Source of the DNA: RGIG5612 sp050944475
Lineage (GTDB): Bacteria > Bacillota > Clostridia > Lachnospirales > Lachnospiraceae
DNA: 64,000 bases
Assembly (NCBI GenBank): GCA_050944475.1
Contig: JBMNRD010000006.1
Coordinates: 62,001 to 126,000, forward strand
Direction: 5' to 3'
The notes under the pieces are model-generated. The model was not told the DNA's origin. It worked only from the letters and a program-made list of their open reading frames with translations, and did no database searches. Position numbers and translations under genes: made by a program. The number at the start of each line of letters is the position of its first letter. Position 1 is the stretch's first letter. Positions 7,803 through 14,720 of this stretch are shown here, piece by piece.

Positions 7803-9305
7803 ATGAAGAAGGCATTGGCAGTATTCGCAACGGCGTTGCTGTGCATAGCAGTGTTTGCGGCCTGCTCGCCGCCAGTGTCCGAGCTGGAGGGTACGCAATC
7901 GCCCACAACACAACAGCCGACGTGGACAGTTGAATTTACCGACCCAACGCTGGAAGCAATGGTGCGCGCCGCGATGTGCAAGCCGGACGGCGACATTACG
8001 CTTGCCGATGCCGAGGATGTGACTGTGCTGAGCCTTTCTTATGAATGGCAACGGCTTCTTCCCGACGCTGTGCCGATACGAGAGATCAACGGGCTGGAAT
8101 ACTTCAAAAACCTCGAAAGCCTTGACCTCTCTTTCCATGAGATAACCGACGTTGCGCCGCTTGCTGGATTGTCAAAGCTATCGGTACTGTCGCTGCGCGG
8201 TAATCCCGTTGCAGACATTACGCCGCTTGCGGAGCTGACGAATCTGACCGTGCTTGCGCTCGACCGCTGCGAGGTAGATGATTTCGCGCCGCTGGCTGCT
8301 TTGACGGGCATAAGACACCTGTCCCTTGCCGAATGTCCATCCTCGGACTATGCGCCGCTTGAGGGCATTTATGCAAACCTTGAAGGCAGGGACTTTGAAA
8401 TTCTGCCCCCGCCGACCTCGCTCGTTGAGCTTGGCTTCACCTTCAACGACGGCGAGAAGTTAGCGCTGTACGGAACGGAGGAATACGACATACGCCTCAA
8501 CCACGGCGAATGGGGCGACCCGCCGCAGCCGGACTGGCGTGACTGTATTCGCGTGGTCACGGGATCGGAGAGCGGCTATAAGAATGCCATCGGTTTCTAT
8601 CCCGTGCATAACGCCTATGTGGTATGGATGTTTGATCCAAACACGCAGGGGTTTTACACCTATATCTATGATGTTGCGGAAAACAGCTTCGGTTGTGAAC
8701 GCGCCGACATGGAGCCGATCGTGCGTGAGGCGTTCGGCGACGCGGACGGCGAGGACGTATTGCTCACCCCTGTCGCCTTCTTTGACAATACGATAGAGGC
8801 GGCGCTGGGTATGAGCATTGAGGAGCTTTACGCATTACCGTTTGAGCCGCTGACGCTCGACAGCATAGGCTTTACCGTGGATGAGAGCATTGTCTCTTAT
8901 CTCTACGAGCAGCACGAGCCATATTACTTCACCGTTCAAATTCACGACCCCGAATGGGTGAGCTGGGAGGGCGGCGGAGACGTGCGGTTCTTCCTGCCAT
9001 TGAGTGATGAATACCGCGTCATCGTCACATATCATATTGACGAGCAGCGGTTTTCTGTGGGAGCAGACGACAACGACGGCGGCGGTGCGGCATACGACTA
9101 CTTTATCGGCTCTGACGAGCATACCGACATTTGGTGCAGTGATGAAAGCATGACGGTGGAGGAATACTTCCGGAGAGCCATAAACGACCCGGCGGTCACG
9201 CATCCCTCGGATATATATCAATTTTCGATAAAGCAGATGGTAAGAACCGTGGAGGATACATTCGGCATGAGCATAGACGAGCTTTATGCGCTGTCGATAG
9301 AGTAA
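7803..9305 (+). CDS. LRR lipoprotein with duplicated C-terminal module
   Basis: The ATG at 7803 follows GGAGGTGG and starts a lipoprotein signal with FAAC (Cys about residue 20); longer upstream frames lack both. The 500-residue product is a paralogue of the protein at 5387: the cap (TDPTLEAMVRAAMCKPDGD) and about four 22-residue LRRs are alike. It then carries two copies of the C-terminal module, about residues 205-345 and 350-500. They end in SIEELYALP and SIDELYALS. The first module begins LGFTFNDGEKLALYG, the second IGFTVDESIVSYLYE. Fewer LRRs and one extra module compared with 5387 point to domain-level duplication. Ligand unknown. Confidence 0.85.
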   Translation: MKKALAVFATALLCIAVFAACSPPVSELEGTQSPTTQQPTWTVEFTDPTLEAMVRAAMCKPDGDITLADAEDVTVLSLSYEWQRLLPDAVPIREINGLEYFKNLESLDLSFHEITDVAPLAGLSKLSVLSLRGNPVADITPLAELTNLTVLALDRCEVDDFAPLAALTGIRHLSLAECPSSDYAPLEGIYANLEGRDFEILPPPTSLVELGFTFNDGEKLALYGTEEYDIRLNHGEWGDPPQPDWRDCIRVVTGSESGYKNAIGFYPVHNAYVVWMFDPNTQGFYTYIYDVAENSFGCERADMEPIVREAFGDADGEDVLLTPVAFFDNTIEAALGMSIEELYALPFEPLTLDSIGFTVDESIVSYLYEQHEPYYFTVQIHDPEWVSWEGGGDVRFFLPLSDEYRVIVTYHIDEQRFSVGADDNDGGGAAYDYFIGSDEHTDIWCSDESMTVEEYFRRAINDPAVTHPSDIYQFSIKQMVRTVEDTFGMSIDELYALSIE

Positions 9306-9329
9306 CAACGCAACAGAAGGAGATACGCT

Positions 9330-9533
9330 ATGGATAAAACTGAAAAGGCTCATGTTTGCGAAGATAATCTCGGCGCAAACTGTCGGTGTAAAATATGTGG
9401 CAGAATATGCCACGATTATGTGGACGACGATGACGGTACGTTTGCGGCTTCAGGGAAAATAGCTACCGCCCATTGCTCTCGCTGCGGGAATGAGGAACGC
9501 TATTACTCTGATACTGGAACAATAGTAGAATAG
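9330..9533 (+). CDS. Small CxxC zinc-binding protein
   Basis: The 67-residue product contains CRCKICGRICHDYV and a second pair CSRCG, enough for one or two zinc sites, and lacks a signal peptide. The CKICGR block matches the repeat unit of the larger protein at 2680, so this may be a cut-down member of that family. AGAAGGAGA precedes the ATG. It is 24 bp after the LRR lipoprotein and probably closes the operon. Confidence 0.7.
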   Translation: MDKTEKAHVCEDNLGANCRCKICGRICHDYVDDDDGTFAASGKIATAHCSRCGNEERYYSDTGTIVE

Positions 9534-9639
9534 GAGCGTTGCTGTACGGGCAACTATGAGCCTTATCTATCTTCCGCAGAGCTGATGGAGCGGGTATATA
9601 CGCGACGCTTTCGGCCTGAGTATAAAGTGAGGTGAGAGT

Positions 9640-10611
9640 ATGCCCAGGGAGGCAAAAAACCGTGTTCTCTATATTCTGAAATACCTATGGGAACACACGG
9701 ACGAAAACCATACTGCTGCTATAAATGACATCAGCGGTTATCTGAACAGTATCGGCATTACAGCCGGACGAAAGACAATAGCCGATTATATTGAGCAGCT
9801 CCAAGAGTGCGGCTATGATGTGGTGTGCAACAAGAGCCGCCAAAATCAGTATTTCATCGGCTCGCGCGAATTGGAGCTGCCGGAGCTGAAAATGCTCGTT
9901 GATGCGGTTCAGGCTGCAAAGTTTATCTCGCCCAAGAAAAGCAAGGCGCTTATCAATAAGCTCTCCACGCTGGCAAGCCCTTATCAAGCCGGAGAGCTGA
10001 ACCGACAGCTTTACATAGACGGTCGCGTTAAGACGACCAATGAGAATGTCTATTATATCGTCGATCTTCTCTATACCGCTATCAACGAGAAAAAGCAGGT
10101 CACATTCAAGTATTACGAGTATACACTTGAAAAGACAAAGGTGTTCAAGCATAACGGACAGGTATATGTGTTTTCGCCCTATGACCTTGTTTGGAGCAAC
10201 GACAGCTATTATGTGTTCGGCTTCTCAGAGAGCCACGGCAAGGTGGTTAAATTCCGTGTTGACCGTATGTACAAGCCTACGCTCGTCGAAACGGCTGCTG
10301 CGGCAAAACCCAAAGAGTATAACATAGAGGATTTCTGCAAACAGGTTTTTATGATGTACGATGCCGAAACCTTTACGGTAGAACTGCTTTGCGAAAGCAG
10401 TCTGATGAAAGCTATTGTTGACCGTTTCGGCGATAAGGTGGATACCAAAGCGATGGACTGCGCCCATTTCAAGGCGACGGTTGAGGTCTCGGCAAGCCCC
10501 ACATTCTATGCGTGGGTTTTTACCTATGCGGGTAAAATCAAGATTCTTTCCCCGAAAAGTGTTGTTGAGGCTTACAAAGAACATTTGACGGAAGCGGCGC
10601 AAAACGCTTGA
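9640..10611 (+). CDS. WYL-domain transcriptional regulator
   Basis: The 323-residue protein has an N-terminal winged helix (about residues 1-65, ISGYLNSIGITAGRKTIADYI) and a WYL domain from about residue 130 (LLYTAINEKKQVTFKYYEY, then PYDLVWSNDSYYVFGFSE and VKFRVDRM). The C-terminal part (about 230-320) fits the WCX extension. WYL proteins bind ligands, often nucleotides, and control defence islands, mobile elements and stress genes. Here the gene stands alone between the lipoprotein series and the XRE/ImmA pair, all on one strand; which side it controls cannot be told. GGTGAGAGT precedes the ATG. Confidence 0.88.
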   Translation: MPREAKNRVLYILKYLWEHTDENHTAAINDISGYLNSIGITAGRKTIADYIEQLQECGYDVVCNKSRQNQYFIGSRELELPELKMLVDAVQAAKFISPKKSKALINKLSTLASPYQAGELNRQLYIDGRVKTTNENVYYIVDLLYTAINEKKQVTFKYYEYTLEKTKVFKHNGQVYVFSPYDLVWSNDSYYVFGFSESHGKVVKFRVDRMYKPTLVETAAAAKPKEYNIEDFCKQVFMMYDAETFTVELLCESSLMKAIVDRFGDKVDTKAMDCAHFKATVEVSASPTFYAWVFTYAGKIKILSPKSVVEAYKEHLTEAAQNA

Positions 10612-10643
10612 TATATTAGCATTATCCAATACCCAACTATTCG

Positions 10644-10673
10644 AGGTGGGCGCTAAAACGCCCACCTTATTAC
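10644..10673 (+). terminator. Hairpin after the WYL gene
   Basis: AGGTGGGCG (10644-10652) pairs perfectly with CGCCCACCT (10659-10667) around a six-base loop, 33 bp after the WYL stop codon. Only a weak T-rich tail (TATTA) follows, so termination strength is uncertain. Confidence 0.6.
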
Positions 10674-10690
10674 GAAGTTGCCGAAACCCG

Positions 10691-10719
10691 TTGAATATGA
10701 ACACACATTCGCTTATAAT
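10691..10719 (+). promoter_or_regulatory. Sigma-70 type promoter of the XRE-ImmA operon
   Basis: TTGAAT (10691-10696) and TATAAT (10714-10719) are 17 bp apart. The predicted transcript start is near 10726, right before the palindromic operator at 10731-10748. Confidence 0.8.
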
Positions 10720-10728
10720 ATACCTACG

Positions 10729-10748
10729 GTGTTCAGTATGAATTGAAC
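10729..10748. promoter_or_regulatory. Palindromic operator 1 of the XRE repressor
   Basis: GTTCA (10731-10735) and TGAAC (10744-10748) are inverted around an eight-base centre, GTATGAAT. The same motif with longer arms occurs at 11805-11826. Position just after the predicted transcript start suits autorepression by the XRE protein encoded next. Confidence 0.7.
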
Positions 10749-10770
10749 GGCTGTGGGAAGGTGGTTTATG

Positions 10771-11169
10771 ATGAGCAAAAAAGAAACCTTTGGTTTGTTC
10801 ATTAAAGAAAGACGGCTCTTGCGGCAAATCTCCTTGCGGAAGTTCGCCGAGCAGCTTGATATATCCCCGGTGTACCTCTGCAATATGGAGAAGAATAGAA
10901 ATCCTGCGCCGAATGACGATATTCTTACTCGCATGGCAGGGTTGCTGTTGTTGACAGAAACGGAGACTGAGCTGCTGTACGATCTGGCAGCTAAATCCAA
11001 AAGCACGCCGACTGTCTCCAAGGACTTGCCGGAGTATATCATGGACAGGGATATTGTCCGAATTGCCTTGCGTACTGCAAAGGATGTTGACGCCACCGAT
11101 GAGGAGTGGCAGGAGTTTATATCCAATCTGGAGGCGCGCCGCCGAAAGGTGCAGGAGGAAATTGAATGA
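10771..11169 (+). CDS. XRE-family repressor (ImmR-like)
   Basis: The product, 132 residues from ATG 10771, has a helix-turn-helix at about residues 8-62 (RRLLRQISLRKFAEQLDIS then VYLCNMEKNRNPAPND). ATG 10768 lies in frame one codon upstream, but GGAAGGTGG (10756-10764) is better spaced from 10771. Its stop overlaps the next start (ATGA), coupling it to an ImmA-like metallopeptidase. In ICEBs1-type elements such a pair keeps the element silent, and damage-activated cleavage of the repressor by the peptidase releases it. Operators at 10731 and 11805 are the likely targets. The role is inferred from pairing and motifs. Confidence 0.88.
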   Translation: MSKKETFGLFIKERRLLRQISLRKFAEQLDISPVYLCNMEKNRNPAPNDDILTRMAGLLLLTETETELLYDLAAKSKSTPTVSKDLPEYIMDRDIVRIALRTAKDVDATDEEWQEFISNLEARRRKVQEEIE

Positions 11170-11774
11170 GTGAGTTGAGATATATGCGCCCGCAACTGCT
11201 TGAAGCAATCGCCCGGAATACGCTGAAGAAGTATGATTACACGCTGATTCTGGGCAATGAAGCTGTGAGCGTACCCATAGAGGATATTATTGAGTCGCTC
11301 GGACTGTCGCTTGAATATCAGTTTATACGCAAAAACGGGCGCATCCTGGGCGAGACGGTGTTTGTGGATGACTACATTCCCCTCTATAACGCCACAACAA
11401 AAAAGTACGAACTGGTCTTTATGGAGCGCGGCACGATTATTATCGACGCCAGCTTGCTTCGTAATCGTAAGGACGGGCGGCTGCGCTTTACCTGCGCCCA
11501 TGAGCTGGCGCATTGGCTGATCCATCAAGAGCTGTATTGCGGCTCCGGCGATACCGCCGCCATGCACAAGAGCATTTCAAAAAGCTCGGACGCGGATAAG
11601 CATATCGAACGGCAAGCAGATATGCTCGCAAGTGCGCTCCTTCTTCCGATTTGTCAGGTCAAAAGAGCGTTCTATCGCGTCACCGACTATGACCGCATCG
11701 AGCGGCTTGCCGCACAGTTTGGGGTCTCCAATCAGGCAATGGAAATCCGCCTGAAGGAGCATAACCTAATATAA
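11166..11774 (+). CDS. ImmA/IrrE-type metallopeptidase
   Basis: The 202-residue protein contains HELAH at residues 112-116 within RFTCAHELAHWLIHQ, the zinc site of the ImmA/IrrE (COG2856) family. The downstream stretch ERQADMLASALLLP gives the third ligand region characteristic of the family. N-terminal residues 1-60 form the usual helical lead. It starts inside the stop codon of the XRE gene, so the two are translated together. Family members cleave their partner repressor, which supports a switch for element excision or gene induction. A terminator hairpin follows directly. Confidence 0.9.
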   Translation: MSELRYMRPQLLEAIARNTLKKYDYTLILGNEAVSVPIEDIIESLGLSLEYQFIRKNGRILGETVFVDDYIPLYNATTKKYELVFMERGTIIIDASLLRNRKDGRLRFTCAHELAHWLIHQELYCGSGDTAAMHKSISKSSDADKHIERQADMLASALLLPICQVKRAFYRVTDYDRIERLAAQFGVSNQAMEIRLKEHNLI

Positions 11775-11775
11775 A

Positions 11776-11797
11776 AGCCGACCCAGCGGCTTTTTTT
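11776..11797 (+). terminator. Rho-independent terminator of XRE-ImmA
   Basis: AGCCG (11776-11780) pairs with CGGCT (11787-11791), followed by a run of T to 11797. It begins two bases after the stop of the peptidase gene. Confidence 0.75.
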
Positions 11798-11804
11798 ACC
11801 CATA

Positions 11805-11826
11805 GTGTTCAGTATTTATTGAACAC
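11805..11826. promoter_or_regulatory. Palindromic operator 2 of the XRE repressor
   Basis: GTGTTCA (11805-11811) and TGAACAC (11820-11826) are perfect inverted arms around GTATTTAT. It matches the operator at 10731 in arms and most of the centre. It stands between the XRE/ImmA terminator and the small zinc-ribbon gene at 11850, so it may link that gene to the same switch. Confidence 0.7.
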
Positions 11827-11849
11827 TTGAATCGAGGTGAGATAACGGA

Positions 11850-12056
11850 ATGATTAAGATAAGTAAAATCGAGGATGAGGATAACGCCGAATTTGATTTT
11901 GTGAAGTGTCCGAGTTGCGGGAAAGGCAGGCTGTGTGATAAATCCAAGGGCGCACGGGTTCACATCATCCAAATCCACGGCAACGGACTGGATCATGTCA
12001 TCATCAAATGCCCGAAATGCGGTTCACGCTATCTCATCTCGGCAGACGACCAATGA
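11850..12056 (+). CDS. Small zinc-ribbon protein
   Basis: The 68-residue protein has CPSCGKGRLC at about residues 20-29 and CPKCGSRYL at about 54-62, a standard two-knuckle zinc ribbon. TCGAGGTGAG precedes the ATG. It lies directly behind the second XRE operator. Small ribbons like this are frequent in Clostridial conjugative elements; function unassigned. Confidence 0.75.
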   Translation: MIKISKIEDEDNAEFDFVKCPSCGKGRLCDKSKGARVHIIQIHGNGLDHVIIKCPKCGSRYLISADDQ

Positions 12057-12240
12057 GGCGCACTCAAATCTAAATATCAAAACTATGTCTCGTACATAGC
12101 ACCAGCCGCCGGACACGGCGCGAATGCAGCGGATTTCCGCTAAAAGGCAGGCCATATTGAGGCTGCGGCATTCGGCTAAAGCAAGCCGGAAAAGAGCCTG
12201 TATCCACCGTTTGCGGTGAGAACGAGGACTTTCGAGTTGG

Positions 12241-12288
12241 GAGCATGACAGACAGCTTTCAAGCTGTTTCGCCATGCTCTCTTTTTTG
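12241..12288 (+). terminator. First of two tandem terminator-like hairpins in the leader of the sigma-like gene
   Basis: GAGCATG (12241-12247) pairs with CATGCTC (12273-12279), and ACAGCTT pairs with AAGCTGT inside. A T-rich tract follows. The region 12057-12240 ahead of it has no gene; it contains GC-rich hairpins and could be a long 5' leader. Confidence 0.65.
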
Positions 12289-12296
12289 TTGCATGA

Positions 12297-12331
12297 AGCC
12301 CTGACCGCTTTGAAAGCGGAAAGGGCTTTTT
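12297..12331 (+). terminator. Second tandem terminator-like hairpin
   Basis: AGCCCT (12297-12302) pairs with AGGGCT (12322-12327), with CCGCTT/AAGCGG pairing inside, followed by TTTTTA. Two terminators in series ahead of a gene without its own clear promoter suggest an attenuated leader. Confidence 0.65.
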
Positions 12332-12375
12332 ATGTTATACGGACGCTGGCAATGCCAGACAGCCAAATACCCGTG

Positions 12376-12421
12376 ACCTCCGATTTTTGGTTTCCACATC
12401 AAAAATCAGTTTTTCGGAGGT
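12376..12421 (+). promoter_or_regulatory. Hairpin enclosing the ribosome-binding site of the sigma-like gene
   Basis: ACCTCCG (12376-12382) pairs perfectly with CGGAGGT (12415-12421), which contains the Shine-Dalgarno GGAGG of the gene at 12429. An inner pair, ATTTTTG (12383-12389) with CAAAAAT (12400-12406), strengthens it. In this fold the ribosome site is closed, implying translational control. Confidence 0.65.
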
Positions 12422-12428
12422 TACACAA

Positions 12429-12935
12429 ATGGCAGGCAATTTCAAAGAATCAAATTACGGCAAGAACCGTTACAGCACGGATATTGTCTATTCCAGCGCC
12501 ACCGGCGATTATGGGCTGACAAAGGAAGATTTCCTTGCCAGCAACCCGGATTTAACGGAAGCGGACTACGAGTATTGGAAAAGCTGGTCTGATTCCGATT
12601 ACCGCAAAAGCGACCGAAAGGATACGGTTGAATCCAAACGCACACGAGCAATCGAGCAGTTTGTAGATACGGAGCTTTTATCCGTGGAATCAAGCGAGGA
12701 AACGGTGCTTGAAAGCATGGAGCCTACCGTCAATCCCTATACCTATGAAAATGCTCTGAGGATTTATAAGGCAGCACATCTTACTGAAAAGCAGGCAAGC
12801 AGATATGAAAAGCACTACATCGACGGAATGTCAGTACGGGCTATTGCCGAAGAAGAAGGCGTGTATCACAAGGCTGTACTGGATTCGATTAATCAGGCAA
12901 AAAAAAAGATAAAAAAACTTTTGAGTGATTCGTAA
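12429..12935 (+). CDS. Sigma-70 region 4-like helix-turn-helix protein
   Basis: ATG 12429 stands eight bases after GGAGG at 12416-12420. The 168-residue product has an acidic first half and a C-terminal helix-turn-helix at about residues 110-168 (LTEKQASRYEKHYIDGMSV, then AIAEEEGVYHKAVLDSI and a lysine-rich tail), the layout of sigma region 4. No region 2 is present, so it is not a full sigma factor. Proteins of this size are common in Tn916- and Tn1549-type elements as regulators. Its ribosome site is held in a hairpin and two terminators lie upstream. Confidence 0.78.
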   Translation: MAGNFKESNYGKNRYSTDIVYSSATGDYGLTKEDFLASNPDLTEADYEYWKSWSDSDYRKSDRKDTVESKRTRAIEQFVDTELLSVESSEETVLESMEPTVNPYTYENALRIYKAAHLTEKQASRYEKHYIDGMSVRAIAEEEGVYHKAVLDSINQAKKKIKKLLSDS

Positions 12936-13464
12936 TAAAGCACTATCCAAAACGCCCCTTTTCGGACGATAGGTGAAGGGCAATGAAAAGCCGCGCAAGC
13001 GACAAGACTTCTCTCCCTTCAAACACAACTGAATAAACCACGCATTTTGAACATTCCTGCCGCTTCGAGCCGGACAAGGCGCTGCGCCAAGACCTCCCGC
13101 AAGGGAGCGAGCGAGAAACAGCAAGCCTGAAAACAGCGGGTAGCTCCCGTTGAGGCGATGACGGGCGGCAGGGTCAAAGATACTCATGTCCAGCCACAGG
13201 TCGAGCGTTGAAGCGGCATTTGCCGTGAGCCGTCGCAACCAATGGGGGCATCCGGGTGAGAACCACGCCGGGGGTGGAAGTCCCGTGGAGCTGATTCGCC
13301 GTCAGCCGCAAAATGCGTCCCTTCAGCGTTGAGGGGTGTCGAGGACAAGTATCAACGCTTTTATGATAGGAGCATCGCAGAAGAAGTACAGGAAGTCTTT
13401 GTACTTCCCCATAGCTCAACTTCTGCGATGTCCCTACATACCGAAAATGAAGGGAGTTTACACA
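12936..13464 (+). other. 529-bp non-coding structured stretch
   Basis: No convincing gene lies between the sigma-like gene and the resolvase-like gene. The sequence is GC-rich and full of short perfect hairpins: GGCGC/GCGCC and CTCCC/GGGAG near 13075-13110, CCACG/CGTGG near 13260-13290, and a long one at 13373-13430. It could be a structured RNA, a long leader of the downstream genes, or an origin-like region of a mobile element. I do not recognise a known riboswitch consensus in it. Confidence 0.45.
13373..13430 (+). promoter_or_regulatory. Long perfect hairpin upstream of the resolvase-like gene
   Basis: CATCGCAGAAG (13373-13383) pairs with CTTCTGCGATG (13420-13430), and GAAGTAC (13383-13389) with GTACTTC (13401-13407) inside. 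It ends about 20 bp before the ribosome site of the gene at 13465. No T tract follows, so regulation or protein binding is more likely than termination. Confidence 0.65.
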
Positions 13465-13857
13465 ATGATAAACAAAACAAAAGGCGCATGGATTCTTGCG
13501 CGTACAACAGGAGATTCAGGTTATAGTCTGGCGGAGCGTCAGATTTCAGCATTAACGAGCGAGCTGCATAGCGAGGGCTATTATCTCGCCGGAAGAAGCA
13601 CACTGCACTTTTCGATAAAAACGGAACACGGGAAAAATGAGATCGCCCGTATGCTCAAAGCCGCCGAAAGCGGAAAAATCTCAGCCGTGTTTGTGTTCAG
13701 CATCAAGCACATCTCGCAAAACCTCGATCTTGCCTTTGAGCTGGTAGACAGGCTTAACGAGCTTGGCGTCATCGTCTATGACAACGAGGGCTATCAGTAT
13801 TCCTATGACTGGTACTGCAAGCAGATCGGTAAACGATTCAAGGGAGGCAAGCAGTAA
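13465..13857 (+). CDS. Degenerate serine-recombinase (resolvase N-domain) like protein
   Basis: ATG 13465 follows AAGGGAG at 13450-13456. The 130-residue product resembles only the resolvase catalytic domain: WILARTTGDSGYSLAERQ at the start, and FVFSIKHISQNLDLAFELVD where active enzymes have RLSRN. The nucleophilic serine position reads Thr and the conserved Arg pair is changed, so recombination activity is unlikely. It lacks a DNA-binding tail. The stop TAA overlaps the ATG of the MazF-type gene by one base, so the two are coupled. It may act as a dimerising regulator or an antitoxin-like partner; both are inference. Confidence 0.7.
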   Translation: MINKTKGAWILARTTGDSGYSLAERQISALTSELHSEGYYLAGRSTLHFSIKTEHGKNEIARMLKAAESGKISAVFVFSIKHISQNLDLAFELVDRLNELGVIVYDNEGYQYSYDWYCKQIGKRFKGGKQ

Positions 13858-14393
13858 TGCATGAGAACTGCAAACGTGGCAACATTTTCTACGCAGACCT
13901 CTCCCCGGTAATCGGCTCCGAGCAGGGAGGCGTTCGGCCTGTCCTTGTCGTGCAGAATGATACGGGCAACCGATTCAGCCCTACGGTCATTGTAGCGGCT
14001 ATTACGAGCCGACCTAAAAAGGGAGACCTTCCTACCCATGTCTCACTCTCTCGCGCCTATGGGCTTTCTGAGGACTCTATGGTGATGCTGGAACAGATAC
14101 GCACGATTGACAAACGGCGGCTAAAAAACTTCATTGGGTGTGTTGACGATGAGGTTATGGATTATATAGACGAAGCATTGGGTATCAGCGTTGGTCTGGA
14201 GGAAGAACGGCATCCCGATGAGATGGAGCTTTGCCTCTTTCAAACCTGCGCCAATCAGTTCTATAATTCGCCGGATCACATTATAAAGCGTACCGACCCC
14301 TTTCAGCAGGTCAAGGATGATTGTACCTACTGCCAAGTCCGGCGAGGCTACGATTACCGCATCTGGAATAAGAAACGGAAAGGCGGTGCCTAA
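13857..14393 (+). CDS. PemK/MazF-family toxin with cysteine C-terminal extension
   Basis: Residues about 7-110 match MazF-type endoribonucleases: RGNIFYADLSPVIGSEQGG, RPVLVVQNDTGNRFSPT, IVAAITSR, then LEQIRTIDKRRL. These enzymes cut mRNA at short motifs. The protein has 178 residues, about 60 more than MazF. The extension has the cysteines CLFQTC and CTYCQVRRGYDY, suggesting a zinc site. No MazE-like antitoxin gene is seen; the upstream, one-base-overlapping gene is a degenerate resolvase-like protein. Long MazF proteins with this tail are frequent in Clostridial mobile elements, where their role is unsettled. Confidence 0.85.
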   Translation: MHENCKRGNIFYADLSPVIGSEQGGVRPVLVVQNDTGNRFSPTVIVAAITSRPKKGDLPTHVSLSRAYGLSEDSMVMLEQIRTIDKRRLKNFIGCVDDEVMDYIDEALGISVGLEEERHPDEMELCLFQTCANQFYNSPDHIIKRTDPFQQVKDDCTYCQVRRGYDYRIWNKKRKGGA

Positions 14394-14397
14394 TACA

Positions 14398-14607
14398 ATG
14401 GAAGAACGCTCGAATTTGTATAAAACCATGTTCTCTGATTACCCCGATGTCGTCACAGTAAAACAAATGTGTAAGATGATTGGCGGTATCGGTGAAAAGA
14501 CGGCTTACCGTCTGATCCGTTCAGGAGCAGTAAAGCATATCGTAATCGGGCATAGCATTCGTATACCGAAAGTTTTCTTAATCGACTATCTTATGGGCGC
14601 AGAGTAA
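14398..14607 (+). CDS. Excisionase-family DNA-binding protein
   Basis: The 69-residue product has the winged-helix pattern of excisionases (VTVKQMCKMIGGIGEKTAYR, then HIVIGHSIRIPKVFLIDYL). Such proteins bend DNA at attachment sites and steer the integrase toward excision. It starts four bases after the MazF-type stop and lies 113 bp before the integrase, the usual xis-int order. Confidence 0.85.
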   Translation: MEERSNLYKTMFSDYPDVVTVKQMCKMIGGIGEKTAYRLIRSGAVKHIVIGHSIRIPKVFLIDYLMGAE

Positions 14608-14720
14608 TCTGCGTCCATAATTTCTATTTGCACATTTGTGCCACAACAGACCGCGTGCTAAACTTATCGTGTCAATGGCAGATGAATTTGGCCGCTACAT
14701 ATCAAAAGGAGGATTTAATA

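Noticed and set aside
6968..7996. 342-codon minus-strand frame opposite two lipoprotein genes
   Set aside because: It is a long shadow frame caused by composition; the plus-strand genes have signal peptides, ribosome sites and a paralogue.
12274..12519. 81-codon frame ahead of the sigma-like gene
   Set aside because: It runs through a terminator and the ribosome-site hairpin and overlaps the sigma-like gene in another frame.
12936..13330. Riboswitch or group II intron in the non-coding stretch
   Set aside because: I looked for a cobalamin-type core and for intron boundaries and domain V; neither is convincing, so only a generic structured stretch is reported.
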